From contig JBGVCU010000046.1 of NCBI GenBank assembly GCA_045119035.1, positions 1-21,120 on the forward strand: 21,120 bases of DNA, written 5' to 3'. Made by a program: the position numbers and the translations under genes. This document shows, piece after piece, positions 1 to 7,500 of the stretch. How positions within the stretch are numbered: the stretch's first letter is position 1; every line of letters starts with the position of its first letter. The stretch is from CAYVQA01 sp045119035 (GTDB taxonomy: Bacteria > Bacillota_I > Bacilli_A > ML615J-28 > CAG-313). A model generated the notes under the pieces. It searched no databases and was not told the origin of the DNA. It worked only from the letters and a program-made list of their open reading frames with translations.

Positions 1-37
1 TCTTGATTTCATGAGGAATTCGTGATATAATAACCAT
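1..37 (-). CDS. 5' end of a leftward gene, product unknown (partial)
   Basis: An open frame starts with ATG at 37-35 on the minus strand and runs out of the window after 12 codons (MVIISRIPHEIK). A ribosome binding site AGAAAGGA lies at 54-47, nine bases before the ATG, and a well-spaced promoter (TTGAAA, 17 bp, TATAAT) lies at 108-80. These three signals together make a real gene start likely. Twelve residues are too few to name the product, and I do not assign a function. It is divergent from the surface-protein gene that starts at 407. Confidence 0.5.
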   Translation of the reverse strand, partial: MVIISRIPHEIK

Positions 38-100
38 AGATCTAAATCCTTTCTGATAAGTTTTTTTGTGGTTATTAAAATTATATCAGGGTTTAGATCT
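38..100. repeat. Inverted repeat, possible operator
   Basis: AGATCTAAATCC at 38-49 is the reverse complement, with one mismatch in twelve, of GGGTTTAGATCT at 89-100. One arm lies between the -35 and -10 of the leftward promoter and the other between its RBS and start codon. A second inverted pair is interleaved: AATAACCA (29-36) and TGGTTATT (69-76), the first overlapping the start codon. The arms could be two operator half-sites or parts of alternative leader RNA structures. On the + strand the first pair followed by T6 (100-105) could instead be a long-looped terminator. Confidence 0.4.
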
Positions 101-108
101 TTTTTCAA
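80..108 (-). promoter_or_regulatory. Sigma-A type promoter of the leftward gene
   Basis: Read on the minus strand, TTGAAA (108-103), a 17-bp spacer and a perfect TATAAT (85-80). It would start RNA near 73 and leave a leader of about 36 nt before the ATG at 37. One arm of an inverted repeat (89-100) sits inside the spacer. Confidence 0.6.
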
Positions 109-170
109 TTATGAAAGTCTCACATCAATTGTAACACAACACAAATATGTCTAAAAATGGCATTATTTAA

Positions 171-199
171 TTGACTTTTTATTGATTTTGGTGTAGAAT
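171..199 (+). promoter_or_regulatory. Promoter of surface-protein gene 1
   Basis: TTGACT (171-176), a 17-bp spacer and TAGAAT (194-199), with TG just upstream of the -10. This predicts a start near 206 and an unusually long leader of about 200 nt before the ATG at 407. Confidence 0.6.
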
Positions 200-406
200 A
201 TAGACATAAAAGGAAGAAAAGACAAAATTTTTCCTATTTAATTATTCTTAATTTATTCTAAATAATTATTTATATATTAAATTTTTTATGATATGAATAT
301 AATTATTTTGAATTATTAGTGCGATTGTTACTAATAAATAATAGAATATCTATTTGAATAAGTGATTAAGAAAATAAAATAAATAAACATTTTGAAGGAG
401 GATTTT

Positions 407-3400
407 ATGAAAAATGTTAAAGTATTTTCTTTAATTTTAGTTTTAACATTATTTGCTGGATTATTCTTAGTGAATACAAATGTTAATGCTGAAGAAAAAG
501 AAACATTTAACTATGTATCATTTGGTGCGTCAAATGTTAATGGTTATGGTTTAGATGGATATATGCCTGATGGTGTTACTGCAGAAAATAAAGATACTGC
601 AAACGTTTATGGATATGAAAGATGTCCTGAAGGAAGTTATCCTGACTTAATTAAAGATTATTATTCTGAAAAATATGAAGTAGAACATCATCAATTAGCG
701 ATTAGTTCTATGCGTGCTGAAGAACTTCGTGTTTTATTAGATAATAGTTATGATGGTGATGATTATACAGAATGGCGTTTTACAGGTGGAGCTAACTGGT
801 TCTTAAATGCTGAACCAGGTGGATTAGAAGCTTTAAGAGCTGCTTATCAAGAACACACTGCAAATGCTGATTTAATTACATTAGATATCGGTGTTAATAA
901 CTTTGGTGTATTCTTAGGACACAACTTATTTAAAGCAAGTGGTGATAGACACTATGAATTATCAGATATCGATCCTGAATTAGCTGAAAACTTTGAATTA
1001 GCAAAATTATATGTTGAACAAGTTTTAGTTGAAGCTGGTGTTTCTGAAGAAGCAATTGCAACAATTGAATCTTTTGATCATTCAATTAATATTGCTGCAT
1101 ATGCTCTTGCTGGATATTGCTATAACTTTGATGTTATTGTTGATAAAATTTATGAATTAAATCCTGATGTTAAACTTGTTGTTGTAAGTGTTCAACATTT
1201 ATTACAAGATATGAGTATTAAATTACCAGGTGTAGATCAATTAATTTCATTCAATTATTTAACTGGTGCATTAGTTAGAGCTGCTAACTTATATATTTCT
1301 GGTGTTTCTAGACATGCAGATTCTTATTTATTTGCAGATGTATCTGAAAATGGACATGTTGAATTCTTTGATCAACAAATGGAAGAATGGGATGGAATTG
1401 TTAGTTCATTAGATGGTGATATGATTGATTGCTTCAATATTTATGATGACGATCTATTCATTAAAGATACTGTAATTAATTACTTTAATACACAAACACC
1501 TTATCCATGGGATCTTATTGGTCAAGTATTTGGTGTTGAAGTTCAAAATCAATTATTAGAATCTGCATATTACCCAATTGCAAAAATCATGCAAGCTGGA
1601 TGTAAAGTAGACGTAATTGATTTAGCTGGTACTGCAGGTGCTAATACTGGTGCAATTGAAAATGCATTATTAGGAAAAATCTTTGGTGAACTTGAAGCTT
1701 CTGTAATGACTAAAGTTGCTCAAATTACTGAAGGTTATACTGGTACATATGAATTTGATGAAGAAGCATTCTTCGAAATTCCTGGTGTTGATTCAAATTT
1801 AGTTAGATCAATTGCTGGTTATGCTGTTTATACAGGTATTGGAAATAGTTTTTATTCACATCCAAACCGTAATGGTCATAAAGAAATTGCAGACACTGTA
1901 ATTGCTACAATTGAAAATGAAACTAAAGGTGAAGTTCATGCTAAAGCTGAATTAGTTAGTATTTTAACAAGCTTATATGAATTAACTGAAAAATATGGTG
2001 CTTCTGCATTACAATTTATCTATGGTAAATTAGAAGAAAAAGGTATCATTGATCAATTAGTAAATGAAGTTATCGAAGTTCAAAACCAAGTTGTTGAATT
2101 CAATAATAGAGTAGAAAATCAAACTATTGCTCAACTTGAAGCTGTAAAAGCTTACTTAGAAGCTAAAGTTGAAAAATTCGAAGAAAACCCTGAAGAAGCT
2201 GTTTCTGAAACAGTTGCTGAAATTAAATGGGCTTTAGGTCGTATTGAAGAACAAATCGCTGTTGCTAAAGAAGCTTTAACTGAAGCTGGTAAAGCTTTAG
2301 AACCTGTTGTTGCTGAATTAGTTGAATTAGTAGAATACTTAGCTGCTAAACCAGAAGTTCAAGAAGCTACAATGGTTATTTTAGCTAAACTTGACAATGC
2401 TGTAAATGCATTTGTTGAAGCAAATGTTGATTTCGAAGCTGTTGAAGCTGCATTAGAAGAAGCTTGTGCAACTGCTAAAGTTATTGAAGCTAAAGTTGTT
2501 GAATTAAGTTTAGAAGCAAAAGCATTAAAAGCTGAACTTGAAGCTTATGCTGAAATCGGATACGAAAAAGCTGTTGAAGTTTATGGTGTTGTTAAAGCTG
2601 AAGCAATGGCTGCATTAGCTAAAGCTGAAGTAGAAGCTAACGATTTATATGGTAAAGCTGTTATCGTTTATGAAGAATTATTAGATAAAGCTACATTAGA
2701 AAAAGCTCAATTACTTGCTGAATTAGAAGTTGAAATCGATGCATTAGTTGAAAAATTAACAGGTGTTGAATTTAATGTTCGTCAAGAAGTTGAAGAATTT
2801 AAAGCTGAAGTAGAAGCTTACTTAGCTGATTTAGAAGCTCAAGCAATTGCTAAAGCTGAAGAAATTTATAATGGAATCGTTGATGCATATGAAGGTGCAA
2901 CAAATGGTTCATACGTAACTAGTGAAGATTCTTACTATGTTGCATTTGGTGATTCAAGCGTTGAAGGTGAATCTTATGTAGATTTAATCGCTAGTGGATT
3001 ACATATTGAAAATTATGATAACCTTGCTCAAAAAGGAATGCGTTTAGAAGACGTATTATACTTATTAAGTGATGTTAATGGTGATGCTTATTATCAAGCT
3101 AATTATGCTGAATTAAAAGATGAATTTATTGCTGCTGTTGAAGCTGCTGATTTCATTACATTAGGATTCAATAATTTTGATTTCGCATTAGCTCAATTTG
3201 GTACATTAGAACCTGCAGAATTAGATTGGTCTTTATATTTACCAGTTAGTGCAGTAAGTGCTATTGAAAAATTATTAGCTGAAGTTGATGCTGAATTAAC
3301 TGAAGCATTAGGTGAATATAAATCAGTTGCAATGACTCTTGTTAGTTCATTATTATACAACTATGTTGGTTCAGTTTATAACTACGGTGCTTTAATTGAA

Positions 3401-4357
3401 GCAATCGCAGCTATTAACCCTAAAGCTACAGTTGTATCTGTTGGAATGTATAATCCATTTGCATCTGTTCAATTCGAATATGAAGGTGTTTCAATTAATG
3501 TTGGTGAATACTTCTCATATTTAATTAAAGCAATTGATGCTTTACATTTAGGTGAAGCAATGGTTGCAAGCGATGCCATCGTTGTTGCATTAAATGGTGT
3601 AGAAACTGAATTTGATGCTATCGTTAACGAAAGTGGATTAGAAGTTCAAATTAATGAAGTTGTTACTCAATTATTCACTAACCCTGATGTATTCTTACCA
3701 AGCGAAGCTGGTCATGCTACAATCGCTGATGCTGTTTTAGGTGTTATTGCATGGGAATGCGCACACGTTGCTGAAGCAGATGATCATGATTGTACAACTC
3801 CTGTTTTATGTAAATTATGTGGAGAAATCTTAGTACCAGGTGCTGTAGCTCATACTCCAGTAGTTATTCCTGCAGTTGCTGCTACATGTTCTAAAGTTGG
3901 TTATACTGAAGGATCTCAATGTTCAGTTTGTGGAACAATCTTAGTTGAACCAGAAGAAGTTGCTCAATTAGAACACACTTATGATAATACTTGTGATGTT
4001 GATTGTAACGTTTGTGGTGCTTCAAGAACTCCAGGACAACACGTTTACGATAACAGATGTGATGAATTATGTAATATTTGTGGTGGTAAGAGAAGAACTT
4101 TAGGTCACGTGTTTGGTGAATGGGTAGTAGTTGAAGAATCAACTAAACATGATCATGGTAAAGAAGCTAGAGTATGTAATGAATGTGGATATGTTGAATA
4201 TCGCGAATTACCTCTTGCTGAAGGTATGGGTGCTGGTGCAGTAGTTGCTATCGTTGGTGGATCAACTGTTGTGGCTGCAGCTGGTGGATTTAGTGTTTTC
4301 TGGTTTGGAATCAAAAAAAGAAAATTCTCAGATCTTAAAAAAATCTTCAAAAAATAG
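407..4357 (+). CDS. Large surface protein 1: two SGNH-like domains, helical spacer, Cys-rich domain, membrane anchor
   Basis: 1316 aa. The ATG at 407 is chosen because GAAGGAGG (394-401) lies five bases upstream; a TTG at 392 would overlap that site. Residues 1-28 form a signal peptide without a lipobox Cys. SGNH-like domain 1 (about 35-505) has GAS (Ser42), GVNN (162-165) and HPNxxGH (485-491), but Asp is missing at position -3 from the His. Residues about 505-830 are Ala/Glu/Lys/Val-rich and predicted helical. SGNH-like domain 2 (about 840-1115) has GDS (Ser850), GFNN (920-923) and a YNPF motif, resembling the YpmR-like family, but LPSEAGH replaces the usual HPNxxG block, so the catalytic His is lost. 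Residues 1118-1260 hold 15 Cys, mostly as CxxC knuckles that could bind zinc. A Gly/Ala-rich membrane segment (about 1273-1302) and a basic tail end the protein. It is probably an anchored extracellular protein; its activity and ligand are unknown. The domain reading is by motif only. Confidence 0.85.
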   Translation: MKNVKVFSLILVLTLFAGLFLVNTNVNAEEKETFNYVSFGASNVNGYGLDGYMPDGVTAENKDTANVYGYERCPEGSYPDLIKDYYSEKYEVEHHQLAISSMRAEELRVLLDNSYDGDDYTEWRFTGGANWFLNAEPGGLEALRAAYQEHTANADLITLDIGVNNFGVFLGHNLFKASGDRHYELSDIDPELAENFELAKLYVEQVLVEAGVSEEAIATIESFDHSINIAAYALAGYCYNFDVIVDKIYELNPDVKLVVVSVQHLLQDMSIKLPGVDQLISFNYLTGALVRAANLYISGVSRHADSYLFADVSENGHVEFFDQQMEEWDGIVSSLDGDMIDCFNIYDDDLFIKDTVINYFNTQTPYPWDLIGQVFGVEVQNQLLESAYYPIAKIMQAGCKVDVIDLAGTAGANTGAIENALLGKIFGELEASVMTKVAQITEGYTGTYEFDEEAFFEIPGVDSNLVRSIAGYAVYTGIGNSFYSHPNRNGHKEIADTVIATIENETKGEVHAKAELVSILTSLYELTEKYGASALQFIYGKLEEKGIIDQLVNEVIEVQNQVVEFNNRVENQTIAQLEAVKAYLEAKVEKFEENPEEAVSETVAEIKWALGRIEEQIAVAKEALTEAGKALEPVVAELVELVEYLAAKPEVQEATMVILAKLDNAVNAFVEANVDFEAVEAALEEACATAKVIEAKVVELSLEAKALKAELEAYAEIGYEKAVEVYGVVKAEAMAALAKAEVEANDLYGKAVIVYEELLDKATLEKAQLLAELEVEIDALVEKLTGVEFNVRQEVEEFKAEVEAYLADLEAQAIAKAEEIYNGIVDAYEGATNGSYVTSEDSYYVAFGDSSVEGESYVDLIASGLHIENYDNLAQKGMRLEDVLYLLSDVNGDAYYQANYAELKDEFIAAVEAADFITLGFNNFDFALAQFGTLEPAELDWSLYLPVSAVSAIEKLLAEVDAELTEALGEYKSVAMTLVSSLLYNYVGSVYNYGALIEAIAAINPKATVVSVGMYNPFASVQFEYEGVSINVGEYFSYLIKAIDALHLGEAMVASDAIVVALNGVETEFDAIVNESGLEVQINEVVTQLFTNPDVFLPSEAGHATIADAVLGVIAWECAHVAEADDHDCTTPVLCKLCGEILVPGAVAHTPVVIPAVAATCSKVGYTEGSQCSVCGTILVEPEEVAQLEHTYDNTCDVDCNVCGASRTPGQHVYDNRCDELCNICGGKRRTLGHVFGEWVVVEESTKHDHGKEARVCNECGYVEYRELPLAEGMGAGAVVAIVGGSTVVAAAGGFSVFWFGIKKRKFSDLKKIFKK
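3977..4108 (+). repeat. Tandem 22-residue CxxC unit in gene 1
   Basis: Two consecutive 22-residue units (residues 1191-1212 and 1213-1234) share the pattern xYDNxCDxxCNxCG followed by basic residues and a closing His. The short paralogues at 8893 and 10437 have a single unit at this place, so a unit was duplicated in the long forms or lost in the short ones. Confidence 0.7.
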
Positions 4358-4389
4358 GAAAAATTAGCCTAAATAAATCATAAAAATAT

Positions 4390-4420
4390 AGACTGTCAGA
4401 GTTATCTGACAGTCTTTTTT
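4390..4420 (+). terminator. Intrinsic terminator of surface gene 1
   Basis: A perfect 11-bp stem, AGACTGTCAGA (4390-4400) with TCTGACAGTCT (4405-4415), a GTTA loop, and a run of T to 4420. Confidence 0.9.
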
Positions 4421-4432
4421 AAAGTCTTTTTG

Positions 4433-4461
4433 TTGAAAGTTGTCTTAAAAAGTTGTAAAAT
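4433..4461 (+). promoter_or_regulatory. Promoter of surface-protein gene 2
   Basis: TTGAAA (4433-4438), a 17-bp spacer and TAAAAT (4456-4461), placed directly after the preceding terminator. The leader of about 70 nt contains a weak all-AT hairpin (4477-4495, AAATAAA with TTTATTT). Confidence 0.65.
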
Positions 4462-4539
4462 TATTTGTCGGCGCTTAAATAAAACTTGTTTATTTTTGTG
4501 TTATATAGATGTAATTTTAATATATTAAGGAGAATTTAT

Positions 4540-7500
4540 ATGAAAAATATTAAGATGTTAAAACATTCTTTAGCATTATTATTAATATTATTTGTAGGAA
4601 TTAGTATTTCTAATATTAATGTTCATGCTGAAGAAAATAGTGTTGAAAATCATGATAAATTTGATGTAAATAACGATAATAAAGTTACTTATATGTCAAT
4701 CGGTGATTCAATGACTAATGGTTATGGAATGGATGGGTATTATCCAGCATATGACGGAAAACCAGAAGGTGAAGTAATTGTGCATTCTAAAGAAGCTAAT
4801 TCATGGACTTCTTTTACTGACCATACTGTTACAGGAAATGTATTTGGTTATGATCGTCATGTTGAAGAAACTTACAGTGCAGCGTTACGTGACTATTTAA
4901 TGGAAAAATCTGACTTAGAAGTTGAATGGTTACCAAGTGCGATTTCTGGTTTAAGATCTGAAGACTTATTATGGCTTTTAGATCCATATCAAGAATATCA
5001 AGGTGATTTATATACAGATTATATCTGGAAAAATGGTACACCTCAAGATGGTAAAGTAAGTAGATTTATAAAAGCACAATATGGAAATTCAAGTGCAAAA
5101 GTAGATGAAATTGATGATTCTTTTGAACTTGTTGATCCGCAAAATAATTTATATGATTCAGAACTAGCAAGAAGTGAATTAGAATTATTTAAACAAGAAT
5201 ATACAAATAGAATTAAAAATTCTGATATCATTAGTATTCATTTTGGTACTCATACATTTGCTTCTATTGCTGCAAATAGAGTTAGAGCAGTTTTAGGAAT
5301 TGGAAATGATGATTTCTATGATGAAAGAGTAACTTTAGATTATATGCTTGATACATATCCTGCATTTAAAGGATTATATCAAAAATATGAACCACAAATT
5401 AAAGCTTACTTAGCTGAAATGGTTGGACTTGATGCTAATAATGAATATTTTGGACCATTATATGATGTATTTGCTTATTGTACATTAAGTATTATTTATT
5501 CATATGATAGAGTATTAGAAATTATAAGAGATATTAACCCAGAAGCACAAATTATTATCATGGGTGTAAATAATTTCTTAGATGGATTAAAACTTGTGAA
5601 TAATGGAGAGACTGTTGTTGATTTTGGAGAATTATTAAATTATTTTATTGATTTAGTAAATCTACATCGAGCTTCTTTTGCTGATGGTGCATTTAGAGCA
5701 ATTTATGTTGATACATTAAAAAATGTTGATACGCTATTAAATAGTTTTGGTAGAAATGAAATGAACGAAACTTATTTAGCGTATACTTTCCAATATATTA
5801 GAGAAATGAATTCAACAGTTAGTAACTTAACTGAATATGAAAATAATCCAGCTGACTTACGTTATGGTTTAGTAGGTCAAAATCCAGCTGATGGAAGTTA
5901 TGTAAAACTTGCTACTGGTATTGAAATGCATCGTTTCATTTTAAGATACTTAAATGCAAAGACTGATGAAGAAAGAGCAAATGCTATTGCAAAAATTAAT
6001 TGGACTAATGATGCGTTTGCACCTGGTGGTCCATATGAAGCAATGAGTCAATATGCATTAGGTATGGTAATTGATGCAATTGTACCTGTGTTTGAGGATT
6101 TCCGTGGTTATGCAAATTTAAATGAATTTGAATTTTCAATTTTACCTGATATTCTTGAAAATGGAATAAATGATTTAACTAAATTATCAGAGAAATCAGT
6201 TGAGTTCGTAATGAATTTAAATTTAAGATGTTTTGTAGCCGAAGGTATTGGATGTCATACAAGTGAATTAGGACATGCTCAATTAGCTGACGCTTTAATT
6301 GATTGCTTAGAAAATAACTATACAGGAAAAGATTATTTCCTAGAACAATTAAGATCAATTCATAATTTATTACTAAAATATGGCCCTTCTGCATTACATT
6401 TTATTTACAATAAATTAGAAGAAGAAGGTATTATTGCAGAGTTAGAAATAGAAATCAATTACATCATTGAAGATCTAACTAATTTTAGAGATTATGTTGA
6501 ATATAATGTATTAAGTTCGTTAATGAATTTAAAACAATATTATGAAAATCGTCTTCATTTATTTGAAGAAAATCCTGTTGAAGCTGCTAAATTAACAATC
6601 GAAGATATTAAAACAACTATAGCTTTAATTGATGAAGCTATTGAAGAAGTAAAAAATACAATTGATAAATATGATGATGAAATTGCAGAACTTAAAGAAT
6701 TATTTGATCAATTTGTTGAATTTGTTTTAAATTCAACTCCTAAAGATGTACAAGATAAAGTTTATCTATTCCTTGAATATATTGAAAACTTATCTAGTGG
6801 TTTAATTAATGCATATGATTTATCAATTGAAATTGAAAATGATATTAGAAAAGTTGAAGTTTTATTGAAAGATTTATATGAACAAGCTCTTGTTTTAAAA
6901 ACAGAATTAGAAGTTTATTTATGTGACTTATATGTAGAACTTGAAACTAAATTAAATGTTCTTGCTGAAGAAATTGCTGCTGAAGCAGATATTTGTGTTG
7001 AAGTTATTAAAGAAAAACTTAGTGAATCTAAGGAAAATGCAATTGCTTATTTTGCTGAATTAGGTATTGACATTGAGTCAAAAGCTAACTATTTATTATA
7101 TGAATTATCTTTATCTAAAGAAGAATTAACAAATGAATTATTATCATTCATAAGTGATCTTGAAGCTGCGATTAATGGTTCTAAAGATGCATTATTATCT
7201 CGTCTAGAACAATATAATAAAGAATTAAGTGCAAAATTAGAAAATTTAAAAGATGAAGCACTTGCATATGCAGAAGAATTAAAACTAAAAGTTAAAGAAA
7301 TTTACAATAATGCTACAACTGATGAATATGTTACAACAGAAGATTCATACTATGTAGCATTTGGGGATTCTACTGCTGCAAATGACTCATATGTAGAGTT
7401 ATTTGCTGAAAAATTATTCTTAGATGAAACAATGTATAACAACCTTGCTTTAAAAGGAATGCGTGTTGAAGATTTATTATATTTATTAGATCATGAAGTT

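Larger units (their letters stand above)
38..406. other. Divergent intergenic region (369 bp)
   Basis: This gene-free stretch holds the leftward promoter and inverted repeat in its left third, the rightward promoter at 171-199, and then about 200 nt of extremely AT-rich leader for the first surface-protein gene. The leader contains one clear hairpin (313-337, TTATTAGT paired with ACTAATAA around a 9-nt loop). I see no credible small gene or RNA gene in it. Confidence 0.6.

Noticed and set aside
288..330. Short leader peptide (ATG at 295) upstream of surface gene 1
   Set aside because: Eight codons, no ribosome binding site and no regulatory codon pattern.
407..490. Lipoprotein signal in surface gene 1
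   Set aside because: There is no Cys near the cleavage region; a VNA-type signal peptidase I site is visible instead, and the same holds for the other three genes.
2200..2900. Repetitive GAAGCT-type DNA as a tandem repeat or CRISPR-like array
   Set aside because: The repetition follows from an Ala/Glu-rich helical coding region in one frame; there are no regular spacers or identical units.
3891..4142. Minus-strand open frame of 83 codons within the Cys-rich region of gene 1, and similar ones at 4153-4350 and 11422-11760
   Set aside because: They are antisense shadows of repeated codons in the real genes, with His/Tyr/Gln-rich products that match no protein pattern, and no RBS.
4477..4495. 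Hairpin in the gene 2 leader as an attenuator
   Set aside because: A 7-bp all-AT stem in AT-rich sequence is likely by chance, and the following T's are few.
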